Shown here: positions 34,366 to 44,521 of the stretch, piece after piece
Position numbering within the stretch: the stretch's first letter is position 1
How the letters are laid out: each line of letters starts with the position of its first letter
Assembly: GCA_030144725.1 (NCBI GenBank)
Contig: JASKMD010000018.1
Location: forward strand, 1,265,099-1,329,098
Source: Haematococcus lacustris
Lineage: Eukaryota; Chlorophyta; Chlorophyceae; Chlamydomonadales; Haematococcaceae
Direction: 5' to 3'
Length of the DNA: 64,000 nucleotides
Program-made: the position numbers and the translations under genes
Notes under the pieces: model-generated
What the model was told of the DNA's origin: nothing
The model's database searches: none
Seen by the model: the letters and a program-made list of their open reading frames with translations, nothing else

Positions 34366-35593
34366 TCAGTGCCTGTCCAAAGATACACATTTGAATTCAT
34401 GCGATTTCGCCACATGCGAGGCGCGCCGCACCAGCACGCTTCGCCACGCTGTTGTGAGTGGCACCTGCAACACGCAGCAGCAGTCGGAACATGTTTTGCT
34501 TTTGGCATGTGGACGCGACGACGGCAGTCGTGACGACTGGATACCACTATGAGCTTCTGGAGCTGCTGCTGGCGCTAGTGCATTACCGGCTGCTCTACTA
34601 CGCTTAAACACGGTGCTAGGTGCAGTACGTGGTGTTGTCTCACCTTGCTTTGCTGCCCTCGACTTGTTAGCTGCAGGTGCCCCACGCTTACGGGACGTGC
34701 TTGCCGCTGCCAGCTGCCGCTGCCGCTTCAGCCTCAGCCCCAGCCCCAGCTGCTGCCCCAGCTGCTGCCCCAGCCCCAGCCCCAGCCCCAGCTGCAGCCC
34801 CAGCTGCTGCCCCAGCCCCAGCCCCAGCCCCATCTGCTGCCCCAGCCCCAGCCCCAGCCCCAGCCCCAGCCCCAGCCCCAGCCCCAGCCCCAGCCCCAGC
34901 CCCAGCCCCAGCCCCAGCCCCAGCCCCAGCCCCAGCCCCAGCCCCAGCCCCAGCCCCAGCCCCAGCCCCAGCCCCAGCCCCAGCCCCAGCCCCAGCCCCA
35001 GCCCCAGCCCCAGCCCCAGCCCCAGCCCCATCTGCTGCCCCGGCCCCAGCCCCAGCTGCTGCCCCAGCTGCTGCCCCAGCCCTAGTCCCAGCCCCAGCCC
35101 CACCACCGGGCCTCTGCTCCCAGACTTCTGACAGGTGCTGCGGGGTGGCTGCTGCTGTCACTCGCAATACGAGCACCTTGCCATGGCGATCGCATGTGCA
35201 CCCATCAAATTGCAGGTGAATTGCCTTTGCGCGCAATAGTTGGTCTGAAAGCAGGTAGGAGAGCAAAGACATGCGGTTATTCCCAGCCTCAGGCCCCCCT
35301 CAGCCCCCCTCCAGCCCCCCCCTCCCACCCCCTACCACCCCCTTCCACCCCCTTCCACTCTCTCCCAGCCCCTTCCCCCCCACGCCACCCTGCCTTCCCC
35401 TTTGCATCTTACCAAGGGTCTTGCGCCGCATGTAGGTTGACACGATCTGGAATTCACGCCCAACTGTGGATATGTTGCCTGGCCGGTGTGGGTTGGGGAG
35501 GACGCACTGCTCAGAGACAAAGGATTGCCGGCACTTGGAGAGGGCACGGCGGCTGACACCGGTCTCTAGATGCAACCTGACGGTGCTCAAGCA
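34366..35593 (-). pseudogene. Distal part of copy-1 gene (interrupted by Gypsy)
   Basis: On the minus strand the frame resumes at 35593 (LSTVRLHLETGVSRRALSKC...) immediately after the Gypsy target site. It probably runs to about 35420, then after a C-rich intron continues near 35272 with AIHLQFDGCTCDRHGKVLVL. A (GCCCCA)n-encoded Gly-Leu or Gly-Ala repeat follows, then a Lys/Arg-rich tail ([19 protein letters not shown]) stopping at 34366. The tail after the repeat is conserved in copy 2 (45024-45340), which argues that it is coding. Function unknown; 'FDG' followed by a beta-like strand resembles parts of transposase cores, but weakly. Confidence 0.45.
34735..35103. repeat. (GCCCCA)n array with CTGCTG interruptions
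   Basis: About 60 hexamers. Six-frame openness produces PSPS, PQPQ and APAP frames and, on the reverse, LGLG and GAGA. Equivalent to 45470-45835 in copy 2. Confidence 0.92.
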
Positions 35594-35830
35594 TGTAGCG
35601 TTCAGGAAGAGCGCGCCTTAAATCTTTTGGGTGTGTGAACGCCATGCAACGCTAAGAGCTGTTACAGGTGTCAGACTGTCTCAGCGTAACCAGGCCAGGA
35701 CATAGAACGGCCCCCGGGGATCGAACCCGAATGGTGGGCAGGCAATACAGCCCACCATTTAACCTGCCTGTATCACACTTCGACAGTGACACTAGCGGCC
35801 GACTGCTAAGTGCAGAATCGGAACGCTACA
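35594..35830 (-). repeat. 3' LTR of the Gypsy element
   Basis: 237 bp, with TGTA...TACA palindromic ends. On the minus strand it contains a GGTGGGC...GCCCACC hairpin followed by CGGGTTCGATCCCCGG, which resembles a tRNA T-arm. Confidence 0.95.
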
Positions 35831-35844
35831 TTCCTCCCTCTCCT
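35831..35844 (-). other. Polypurine tract of the Gypsy element
   Basis: The minus strand AGGAGAGGGAGGAA directly abuts the 3' LTR, the expected primer for plus-strand DNA synthesis. Confidence 0.8.
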
Positions 35845-36116
35845 AAGGGATGGCCGTTCCGCCCATAGGCCATCATGGCATGGACTCGCAGTACTAAGAC
35901 CGCTAATTTGAGAGCCCCTGCCCATCCGGATGCAGGTCGCTCTCAGGAGAACATGGTCACCATGGACCCTTCCAGCCCAAGCTCAGAGAGCTAAAGGACG
36001 CTGGGTACCAGACAAGCCAGGCTCATATGAGCAACTGGACTCATAGCACACCAAGTCACATAGCATGCAGCAAAGCAACCAGCACGACTACATGGAGCCC
36101 ATGTCCCACATTTAAT

Positions 36117-39100
36117 TCACAGCAAGCCATGCTGAGCCTTATACAAGTTTACGCAGTCAGGGGCATTTGCTAGGTTGCTGGCAGGCTCCCAAGTGTTGTC
36201 AGAGTCCTCATAGCCCTTCCACTTGACGAGGTACTCCTTTGCTTTATCTGCACGCACATGCCGGTGATTCACAATGCGTTCTACTTCATACTGTGGGGAA
36301 TCATCTAGCCAGCCCAATTCGGTGGGGGGTAGACGACCAAAGTTACCCTCATAGGGTCGTAACAATGACACATGGAACACAGGATGAATCCTGGACATGG
36401 CAGGTGGCAATGTCAGCTTGACAGCGTCTTCGCCCACATGAGCTTCAATCCTGAAAGGCCCCACATACCGTGGTAGCAGCTTCCTGGCCTTGCCCACCAT
36501 GTTACGTAGGTTCATGGTACTAAGCAGCACACGGTCACCCACTTGGAACACACTGTCCGAGGATTTCCTGTGTGGATTAGCACCATTAGCCTGACGGCTC
36601 TGTGCCAGTTTCATGCAACGCCTGGCCTCTTGGACACCCTTTTCCCAGCCTTCAGAGAAGAACTGGGCCATAGGAGGTGGCAACCGAGGTAACTCATGAG
36701 TCACCGGTGTCACTGGGGACTGTCCATAGTTAACCAGGAAAGGTGTAGATTTAATACTTTCTTGCCACGAGTTATTAATAGCAAACTCGGCAAACGAGAG
36801 GTGTTTAGGCCAGTCTCGTTGAGTGGGAGAGATATAATGCCTAAGCATCTCTTCCAACACTTTGTTGTACCGCTCAACCTGCCCGTTTGACTGGGGGTGA
36901 TAGCTGGAAGTGAGTGAGTGCTTCATGCCCATTAGCTTGCATACAGCTTGCCAGAACTTGCTCACGAAAAGGGAACCCCGATCACTCACAACTTCAGAGG
37001 GCAGTCCATGATGGACAAATACCTTATCAATGAAGAGTTGTGCAAACTCAGGAGCGTCCATACTCTCTTTGCAGGGCACTAGATGTACCATCTTAGAGAG
37101 CCTGTCAACGAATACACAAATGGAATCATATCCATGTGATCCGGACGGTAGCTTAGTTATAAAGTCCATGTGCATGACTTCCCAACGGTATCCAGGTATA
37201 GACAAAGGGTGTAAGAAACCCCATGGCTTGGCTGTAACCGACTTGTTTCTCTGGCATGCATCACATGTTGTTACATAGTGACGCACATCAGTGCGTAAGT
37301 GTTTCCACCAGAACACACGCATGACATGCTCCAACGTCTTGGTGATCCCAACGTGACCAGCATACTTAGCATCGTGCATCTCGTGCAGGATATGCTCTCG
37401 TAGCTGTTTGTCACGGGGCACAATGACGGTGCGTCGTTTGTTATGTCTCCATAGGCCAGTATCATCCAGGTAATAGTTCTTAGTCTTCCTACGCTTGGTG
37501 AAGTTGGAATCAGCAGCATATGCTCTGACCAACCACTCATGCAGGTTTGACAAAGGACCTGGAGGTTTGGGTGCACTGGGTTCTCCATTTGCTGGTACAT
37601 CAGCAGCCCAAGTGACACGCTTGGTGGGTGGCCTGACGGCAGCACCATCACCCCGGCCTGGTGGTGGTTGTGTGGGTGGCTCAGCAGCATCACCAGCACT
37701 CGTTTTACGTGCCTCAGCACCAGTTTCCTCCCCCTCCTGAGAACGCCGCTTACTCCTAGTCATGACAAGGATACTCTTCACATTATCAGCACCAGGGCCT
37801 TTACACGTCTGTACTGTGGCAGCTGGAATGCGTGACAACGGATCAGCGGGATTAGATATACCAGGTAGATACTCAATGGTATATGAGAAGCGGGCCAGGA
37901 ATTCCATCCATCTAGTCTGCCTGCGTGAGAGTATATTTTGAGTGGGCAGAGAGATGAGTGGCCGGTGATCTGTGTACAGAGTGAATGGTACTCCTTCAAG
38001 GTAGCACCTCCACTGTTGACACGCAGATACCAATGCCAGCAGTTCCTGTTCGCCCGTGGTGTAATTAATCTCAGCAGGAATTAACTTCCTGGAATAATAC
38101 GCCAGTGGGTAGCCATCCTGCATCAGGACTGCACCGATGCCCTCAAGGGACGCATCGCAGTGCACCTGGAAGGGTTTGCTGTGATCAGGAAGCTTGAGCA
38201 TAGGCACATTAGAAATGGCCTGCTTCAAGGCATTGAATGCATCCAGCTCAGCCTGAGGCCAATTCTTCCAAGGGAACGAGTCCTTCTTGGGGCCAGTCAG
38301 GTTTGTGAGGGGTGCGGCAATGGTGCTAAAATTATGTACAAATTTTCGGACATAATTAGCAGCGCCCAGGAAAGACTGCAGGGTTTTGAGGCTTGTAGGG
38401 ACAGGCCAGTTAGAGATGGCAGTAACTTTACAAGGGTCAACAGAGATACCTTGAGCACTTATGATATGGCCCAGGAACATGAGTGTTCTTTTCATAAACT
38501 CACATTTGGATAACTTAGCATAGAATTTATTCTTACGCAGTAAGTCAAATACACGTCTGAGGTGGACTAGGTGCTCCTCAGTGTTCTTGGACATCACTAG
38601 GATATCATCAAGATACACGAGGGCGCAGTCATTGATCACCTCCGCAAATGCTTCATTCATTACACGTTGAAACGTGGCAGGAGCATTTGTCAGGCCAAAA
38701 CACAGTACCTTGAATTGGTAGTGTCCTTCAGGTGTCCTGAACGCAGTTTTAGGGACATCCTCAGCCGGGATGCGGATCTGGTGGTAACCAGCCTGCAGAT
38801 CGAGGGAGGAAAACACAGTCTTACCAGCAAGCTGATCAAACAGATCGTCAATGCGTGGTAAAGGATACTGGTCCCTGATTGTAATTTTATTCAGCTGGCG
38901 GTAATCAATACACATGCGCAGCTCACCTGATTTCTTCTGGACAAACAGCACTGGTGCAGCAAAGGGAGATGAGCTGGGCTCTATCAGGCCTTTGGCAAGG
39001 AGATCAGTGATCTGTCTACGCAGTTCATCATGCTCAGGTTTGGACATCCTATAGCTGGGCCTAGCTGGAGGCTTAGCATCAGGCTGCAAGGGGATGGAGT

Positions 39101-40040
39101 GCCCTACTGCACGCTCTGGTGGGAGTCCAGTGAGGGGTTCGAATACATCAGTGTATTCATCAAGCAAAGCTTGGAGGTGCTGTCTATGGACAGGTGATAC
39201 ATCTGCTGGTAAGGTAAGGTCTTCTAAAGACACCATAGCAACCATAGCAGAGCCCCCTTTACGCAACCATCTGGCTGCTTGCTTAGCTGTCACAAAGGCC
39301 TTTGGGTTGGCTTTGGACACAGCAGCAAGGACAGCAGCAGGTGGGCGGGGCAGTGAGTGGGTGGATCCAGGTGGCCTGTTGGCAGCACACTGGCCAGCAG
39401 CACTCATGTCACCTGTGTGTGGATGCAAGGTTGTGTTACCTTGGGCAGTGCGCAGGGTTAGGGTCTGGTCGACGTAGTCGATCAAGGCCCCCTGCACAGA
39501 CAGCCAGTCAGCACCCAGGAGCACGTCATAAGCATGAACAAGGTCAGGCATGACAGTCAGCAGGCACATGCAGCTGAAGCTGGCAATATGCAACTGTACC
39601 TTGACATAGTGCTCACAGATCACAGGTTGATTGTTTGCAACATCAAACCTGAGTGATACGGGGTAGGTGTAGAGAGGAATACCATGCAGCTGAACATAGC
39701 TAGCACTAATGAATGACGCATCAGCACCACCATCAGCTAACATATGACAGACATGGCTGTCGATGGTGCCAGAAAACTGGAACCTCACCTTGTTGTCTTG
39801 TCCAGCAACCCCCAGGATGACTTGGGATGGCAGCATGGGGCAACACAGGGCTGTCTTACATGACACCACATGACTCAGGCATGGGTGGGCAGCCTCACAA
39901 CAAAAACCGACACAATCAGATGCCAACATGGCAGTTTGCCCAGGCTTTGACTCAGAAACAGGCAAAGCACACTTGCAGTTGTCCAATGCATTCACTGCAG
40001 GACTCTGATGCTCAGGTTTGTTTGGCACAGGCAATGGCAT
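36117..40040 (-). CDS. pol: Pol polyprotein of the Gypsy element with chromodomain
   Basis: 1,307 residues from the first ATG; the frame is open a further 44 codons back to the Gag TAG at 40173-40175. Domains: retropepsin around residue 103 (ADGGADASFI, with D-G-G instead of the usual D-S/T-G), reverse transcriptase with catalytic YLDDILVMS near 473, RNase H with VHCDASLEGIG near 625, integrase zinc finger (H-H-C-C) near 890, integrase core D-D-E (MDFITKLP near 958, VSDRGSLF near 1022, HPQSNGQVERYN near 1050), and a C-terminal chromodomain 1250-1305 (YEVERIVNHRH ... YLVKWKGYEDSDNTWEP). The chromodomain is expected to direct integration to marked chromatin. Confidence 0.95.
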   Translation of the reverse strand: MPLPVPNKPEHQSPAVNALDNCKCALPVSESKPGQTAMLASDCVGFCCEAAHPCLSHVVSCKTALCCPMLPSQVILGVAGQDNKVRFQFSGTIDSHVCHMLADGGADASFISASYVQLHGIPLYTYPVSLRFDVANNQPVICEHYVKVQLHIASFSCMCLLTVMPDLVHAYDVLLGADWLSVQGALIDYVDQTLTLRTAQGNTTLHPHTGDMSAAGQCAANRPPGSTHSLPRPPAAVLAAVSKANPKAFVTAKQAARWLRKGGSAMVAMVSLEDLTLPADVSPVHRQHLQALLDEYTDVFEPLTGLPPERAVGHSIPLQPDAKPPARPSYRMSKPEHDELRRQITDLLAKGLIEPSSSPFAAPVLFVQKKSGELRMCIDYRQLNKITIRDQYPLPRIDDLFDQLAGKTVFSSLDLQAGYHQIRIPAEDVPKTAFRTPEGHYQFKVLCFGLTNAPATFQRVMNEAFAEVINDCALVYLDDILVMSKNTEEHLVHLRRVFDLLRKNKFYAKLSKCEFMKRTLMFLGHIISAQGISVDPCKVTAISNWPVPTSLKTLQSFLGAANYVRKFVHNFSTIAAPLTNLTGPKKDSFPWKNWPQAELDAFNALKQAISNVPMLKLPDHSKPFQVHCDASLEGIGAVLMQDGYPLAYYSRKLIPAEINYTTGEQELLALVSACQQWRCYLEGVPFTLYTDHRPLISLPTQNILSRRQTRWMEFLARFSYTIEYLPGISNPADPLSRIPAATVQTCKGPGADNVKSILVMTRSKRRSQEGEETGAEARKTSAGDAAEPPTQPPPGRGDGAAVRPPTKRVTWAADVPANGEPSAPKPPGPLSNLHEWLVRAYAADSNFTKRRKTKNYYLDDTGLWRHNKRRTVIVPRDKQLREHILHEMHDAKYAGHVGITKTLEHVMRVFWWKHLRTDVRHYVTTCDACQRNKSVTAKPWGFLHPLSIPGYRWEVMHMDFITKLPSGSHGYDSICVFVDRLSKMVHLVPCKESMDAPEFAQLFIDKVFVHHGLPSEVVSDRGSLFVSKFWQAVCKLMGMKHSLTSSYHPQSNGQVERYNKVLEEMLRHYISPTQRDWPKHLSFAEFAINNSWQESIKSTPFLVNYGQSPVTPVTHELPRLPPPMAQFFSEGWEKGVQEARRCMKLAQSRQANGANPHRKSSDSVFQVGDRVLLSTMNLRNMVGKARKLLPRYVGPFRIEAHVGEDAVKLTLPPAMSRIHPVFHVSLLRPYEGNFGRLPPTELGWLDDSPQYEVERIVNHRHVRADKAKEYLVKWKGYEDSDNTWEPASNLANAPDCVNLYKAQHGLL

Positions 40041-40172
40041 ACAGGGTATGCCAGTCTGTTGCTCAGGCTGTGTGCAAGCTACACTGGCACAGTTGCATGC
40101 AGCAGACAGTTTATCAGGCTCAGCAGTTGTTACCGCAGCACAGGAACAGCACCTGCCTGGCTGGGCGACACC

Positions 40173-41711
40173 CTATTTGGCGTTAGCATTGGCCAGCTTG
40201 CCCTTGCCCTGCCCCTTATCATCATCATCTGGGCGCCCACGCTTCTGAGGCACAGTGGCCCCAGCAGGTGGCCTTGAGTAGCCTGACTGTTCACGGGCCT
40301 GCTTAGCAGGCAGGTGCTTCCAGGGACACTGTGGCTTCAGGTGATCAGGAGAGTAGCAATGGTGGCAGTACTGGCCAGGCTTTACAGCCGTGGCAGCAGC
40401 AGAGGCAGCACCAGACTTCTTGCCAGCAGCAGCAGGGGGTGGCCCTGGCCGCATGCCTCCCTGCCTGGGCACTTGACGGCCAGCAGAGCGGGGGGCAGAT
40501 GCTTGGCGAGCAGAAGAAGGTACCGTCATCTTTGTCTCGTGTATTTCATGCTCTGCGCGCTCAGTGATGGCACGGCCCTGCACAGCAGCCACATGGCGCT
40601 TGGGATTGACTGCACCGGCCAGGAACACAGCATTACGCTGTGCCTGCCTGGCAGAATCAATGGCCTGGGTCAGTGTCGGATTCTGCAGGGGGACAATGTC
40701 TTTCAGGACAGTCTCACGCAGGCTGGGGGACAGCCCAGTGACAAACAGATTGACCAGGAGGGACTCGTCCATGCACTGCGCACCAGCAGTCAACAGGTTG
40801 TTACGAAACGCGATCAGGTAATCAGAGAGCTCAGGGAAACTGGGACCCATACGGATCGATCTGTCAAGCAGCCTGTCCCGAGCCTCAAGCATGTCATCCC
40901 GCAAGTCGTCGCCTGTGTACTCAAGGAAGGATGCACGTAAGAACTGCCAAGGAGGAGCAACACCTGTCTGCGCAAAATGAGCCTGCTGGACTGAGGGGTA
41001 CCAAGCATTGCGAGCAGCACCAGAAAGGAAGGCAGGGAAGACAGAGACAATGTCTAAAGAATAGCGAGCACAGTGAGCCTCCAAGTCATCGCAGAAAGCC
41101 GACGCTCTGCGGACAGTTTTAGTGCAAGCATCTGTCCACTTGTCTGGGCCAGGCACAGCCTTGGCAGCCGGGACAGAAGTAGGAGCAGGGGACAGGAGGT
41201 GATGCAAAGCACCTCCTCGTCCACCAGCGGACAGATAAGTGCCAGGAATACTCGCAGAGCGTGTACCTGATCTGCTGGGGGATGGAGTGCGCATTCCAAA
41301 CAGTCTGTCTTGATAGGAAGAAGTCCTACCAGGAACGAGGCTTACCTGGGCAGCCAAGAAAGACAGGGCACGATCCATGTTCCTCTGGCGTATGCGCAGG
41401 GCGATTAGCTCGGTTCGGGTAGCAGCCAGCTCTTCGCGAAGTTGTTCAGTTTCATCCTCTTCTTCCTCATCTTCATCTGGCTGGACGTCTTCGTCCTCAG
41501 CCTGCTCCTCATCATTGAGAAGCTCGTCATCCAGTGGGCCAGTGCCAGGACGCGTAGGATTAGCAGAAGATCCCACAGGGTTCAGAACTGCCTGCAGGTC
41601 TCTGCGGAAGTCGGGGTCAGTGCGAGCTAGTGCCAGCAGACCTCTGAAGTTGTCTGGGTCGGTGGATGTGCCGGCGCCAGGAGTCTCTCCAGTAGGAGTA
41701 CCGTCTGTCAT
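40173..41711 (-). CDS. gag: Gag of the Gypsy element
   Basis: 512 codons from ATG, 37 bases after the LTR. The N-terminal region is acidic and coiled (residues 65-115), the middle is a typical retrotransposon Gag/capsid region (about residues 200-360, with SFPELSDYLIAFRNNLL), and near residue 450 there is a zinc knuckle CHHCYSPDHLKPQC (CX2CX4HX4C). It ends in TAG, and pol continues in the same frame. Role: particle assembly and RNA packaging. Confidence 0.9.
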   Translation of the reverse strand: MTDGTPTGETPGAGTSTDPDNFRGLLALARTDPDFRRDLQAVLNPVGSSANPTRPGTGPLDDELLNDEEQAEDEDVQPDEDEEEEDETEQLREELAATRTELIALRIRQRNMDRALSFLAAQVSLVPGRTSSYQDRLFGMRTPSPSRSGTRSASIPGTYLSAGGRGGALHHLLSPAPTSVPAAKAVPGPDKWTDACTKTVRRASAFCDDLEAHCARYSLDIVSVFPAFLSGAARNAWYPSVQQAHFAQTGVAPPWQFLRASFLEYTGDDLRDDMLEARDRLLDRSIRMGPSFPELSDYLIAFRNNLLTAGAQCMDESLLVNLFVTGLSPSLRETVLKDIVPLQNPTLTQAIDSARQAQRNAVFLAGAVNPKRHVAAVQGRAITERAEHEIHETKMTVPSSARQASAPRSAGRQVPRQGGMRPGPPPAAAGKKSGAASAAATAVKPGQYCHHCYSPDHLKPQCPWKHLPAKQAREQSGYSRPPAGATVPQKRGRPDDDDKGQGKGKLANANAK

Positions 41712-41732
41712 TTTAGCGGCGTTGAGAGTTAT

Positions 41733-41747
41733 CGATTGCGGAAACCA
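41733..41747 (-). other. Primer binding site of the Gypsy element
   Basis: The minus strand reads TGGTTTCCGCAATCG one base after the LTR. TGG matches the CCA end of a tRNA, and the following 12 bases would pair with an acceptor stem ending in GATTGCGGAAA. Which tRNA it is was not determined. Confidence 0.7.
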
Positions 41748-41748
41748 A

Positions 41749-41985
41749 TGTAGCGTTCAGGAAGAGCGCGCCTTAAATCTTTTGGGTGTGTGAACGCCAT
41801 GCAACGCTAAGAGCTGTTACAGGTGTCAGACTGTCTCAGCGTAACCAGGCCAGGACATAGAACGGCCCCCGGGGATCGAACCCGAATGGTGGGCAGGCAA
41901 TACAGCCCACCATTTAACCTGCCTGTATCACACTTCGACAGTGACACTAGCGGCCGACTGCTAAGTGCAGAATCGGAACGCTACA
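41749..41985 (-). repeat. 5' LTR of the Gypsy element
   Basis: 237 bp; no difference from the 3' LTR was found by eye. Transcription of gag-pol would start within it on the minus strand. Confidence 0.95.
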
Positions 41986-42613
41986 AAGCAGTGGTGAGCA
42001 TTGTAGGGTGCAGTCCTGGCTGCTGGCCTCCCCACAGGGCCCTCTTGAGTTGGAATGAAGATGTCTGTTGGTGAGAGTGCGAGGCCGGCTGGGCTGAGCT
42101 GCTCTGCCATGCTGCCCATGGGCCGGCCATGGCTATCCAGCCTTCCGTAGCCAGCCTCTGCACACCGCCTCAACACCTCCACTGAGACGGGGTGCTGCTC
42201 CAAAACCAGCAGCTGCTGCTTCTGCTTGAAGATGAGTGGGGAGTGGTGGGGGCGGCGTTTGTGCCGGTAGTTATGCACCTGACACTTGAGGCTGCGTCGA
42301 GCAGCCCGTAGGGAGTGATTGGTAGCTGCTGTTTTAATTGCCACCTGCTGCAAAGCCGTATGCTCATCTTGCAGGCGTTGGTGTGCTGCCTGCAGGTCGT
42401 CTAGGTCGCCCTGCAACCCATCCACGGTGCCCATAAGGGACTGCTCCACATCCTGCAGCCGCTGCACCTCAGCCTGCAGGTCACGGTTTGTCGCTTGTGC
42501 CGTACAAGCTGCAGCCTTGATGTTGTTAGGGCAATGCAGATAGCCAGCCCTTGGCGACTTGTTTAGTGCATGGAGATGAGCACTCTTTGCCTTGCTTAAC
42601 TTCTTCTTCTTCA
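41986..42613 (-). pseudogene. Proximal part of copy-1 gene: coiled-coil protein, interrupted by Gypsy
   Basis: From ATG (MKKKKLSKAKSAHLHALNK) about 209 codons: a basic N-terminus, then a long coiled coil (residues 45-105, LQAEVQRLQDVEQSL...), then a folded-looking region with HPVSVEVLRRCAEAGYGRLD. The frame is cut in the codons before the AAGCA target site and resumes beyond the Gypsy element at 35593. This is the main gene of the copy-1 transposon and has no counterpart seen in copy 2. Family not recognised. Confidence 0.55.
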
Positions 42614-42942
42614 TGGTTTGGGATCAAGAGGTGGCTGAGCGGGGCTACGGGCTTGGCTCGGTGGTCAGGGTGATGGGGGGTGATGGATACGGAGATGGGT
42701 GAAGGAGAGGTAGGGGGGAGATGGGTGAAGGAGAGGTAGGGGAGAGGTAGGAGGCGGGGAGAAGGAGAGTTAGGGGGCAGGAGGCTGATGGCAGGCTGGG
42801 AGGAGGGGCTACTGGGAGCTGGGCGGGGTAGACGAGGTTGGGAGGTGGTGGGTTAGGATGTGTTGGTGGTGGCCACGTGGCGGAGTGGTAAGCCAAGCTC
42901 AGTCGGCTCCTCGTGCACCTGTAGCCATCAGCATGTGTACCT

Positions 42943-43970
42943 GGTCACCCCCGCCATTGGCTGCACCCCCGTGGCTCAAGAGATAACTTTCTTACTCATT
43001 TCTGCACGGATGAGGCCGCCGATTGGTGCGATGAGCTGCTTATGGCCTAACTAGAGTGCAGCCAGCCCCAACGATTTGCCGGGTGGCTGGCCCCAACCCG
43101 CGACGGACAATTCAAATTTTCAGGTCAGCACGCATCCCAGCAATTTTCAGGTCAGCTGCGTCCCAGCACGCATCGACACCATCTCCCAAGCTGGGGGCGT
43201 GACCGCGACGGCGGATTGCTGATGAACCTGCAATTTCGCAACTTGCCCCAACCCGCGACGGACATTTGATTTTTCAGGTTGCACAGGATGTTCTGATCAT
43301 TGATGCCTGTGGCTTCCGAGCAACCACGCGCAGCAAGAATTGGTTAAAAACATGTAGAAACTGAGCTGGGAAAAAGTTGACCGCCCACTCACGAAACGGC
43401 CCAAACATGATGACATCGCGCTTCTGTCCTGATTAGACGTTAGAAGCCCACACAAGGAGCAGCACAGAACTGGCAGTTTATCATTTGACGTCCTGGTTGG
43501 ACTCTGAAAAATTGTCAAGAAAGTAAAAAAACATAAAAACTGACATGGGGTGACGCGACACGACTCGTCACACGAGTTGTCACACGAGTTGCACGCTGTT
43601 GTGGTGCAAGGACAGCCCAAAAGCCATACCAGCACTCTCAAGCATATCAACAGCACTAGAACACATGTCAAGGGGGGTCCTGCGCCCGACAAGAAATCCT
43701 GCGCCCGACAAGAAATTCAAACATTTGAAAAGCTGGGCCGCTGAGCGCGATAGCTGTTCTCTGACCACAGCCCCACTGAGCAGGCCGTTCCCGGCACAAT
43801 GCGACCAGAGTTCTCAACACCCCCGCCCGCCCCGGCACAGGTGCACATCAGCCCGAGCAGCCCGCTAGCCTCGCGCTCGTGAGCTGCACAGCCCTGCGCA
43901 AGAATCGCAGAAATACTCTTAAAGATCAGTCGGATAGTTATCAGGGGTGCAGCCAATGGCGGGGGTGACC
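42943..43970. mobile_element. 1.0-kb DNA transposon, copy B (4-bp TSD ACCT)
   Basis: Same inverted ends as copy A (GGTCACCCCCGCCATTGG...). ACCT lies at 42939-42942 and 43971-43974. The paralogous copy-2 sequence at 51681-51700 (ATGTGTACCTTGTAAGCGG) lacks it and shows the single ACCT at 51687-51690, a true empty site. No ORF of note; AT-richer in the middle. Confidence 0.9.
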
Positions 43971-44521
43971 ACCTTGTAAGCGGTATAACTTGTCACATAC
44001 AAACCCAATGATTGAGTTGCATAGTGTCATGGACGCGTTAATGAGTATGCTACAAATGGTATGTGTGAGGTCAGGCTCTTTGTTCAATGGTGCAAAACAT
44101 AAAGCGGATCATAGCTGGAGGGGGTGACTAGTTCCTACTGTGCCGCCCACCATTACAGCGATACAGCGCTGCCACACACAAACCGGGGTTCCTTCACATC
44201 CTCGCCATGCGGCCTGCACCATCAAGAAGCTCGCGCAGCCATGTTTGCCGGACTTCAGTGGTGTGCGCCACCGACATGTCGTGCATCGCTAACGGATAGC
44301 CAAGGATGTAGCTTACCAGTGTAGCTAACCACGGTCTGCGATTGGGACACATCCGGGGTCACATGTGGCTGCCCGCATCGAATGACTCCGATGGCAATTC
44401 CAGTCGGACATTAAACGCGCAGTATCGCATTGCAGCAGACGCATCAAACGTTACTTCAAATGATGGAGTAGATGGGCCGCAGTTGCATGAAGATTACCAA
44501 CCCCATGTTGGGAACGCCTGA

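Larger units (their letters stand above)
35594..41985 (-). mobile_element. Complete Ty3/Gypsy chromovirus-type retrotransposon (6.39 kb, TSD AAGCA)
   Basis: Two 237-bp LTRs (35594-35830, 41749-41985) appear identical over their full length and start TGTAGCGTTC and end GAACGCTACA. AAGCA flanks the element at 35589-35593 and 41986-41990. The minus-strand order is LTR, primer site, gag, pol (protease, RT, RNase H, integrase, chromodomain), purine tract, LTR. All coding domains look intact apart from one TAG between gag and pol. It sits in the minus-strand gene of the copy-1 transposon. Confidence 0.95.
34205..44521. mobile_element. TCAGGCG-family DNA transposon, copy 1, with two later insertions
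   Basis: 15-bp inverted ends TCAGGCGTTCCCAAC (34205) and its complement (44507-44521) are flanked by CTTGTTC at 34198-34204 and 44522-44528. The Gypsy element (35594-41985) and copy B of the 4-bp-TSD transposon (42943-43970) are later insertions. Without them the element is about 2.9 kb. Its ends are homologous to copy 2 (44863-52318), but the central gene differs. Confidence 0.82.

Noticed and set aside
34366..35219. (LG)n, (GA)n, (QP)n and (SP)n frames, also at 45335-45901
   Set aside because: Hexamer arrays open in most frames. Only the non-repeat tails conserved between the two transposon copies were kept as possible coding sequence.
42880..42905. TGGCGGAGTGG, a perfect tRNA A-box (also at 51627)
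   Set aside because: No B-box or cloverleaf follows; it is part of the duplicated transposon ends.
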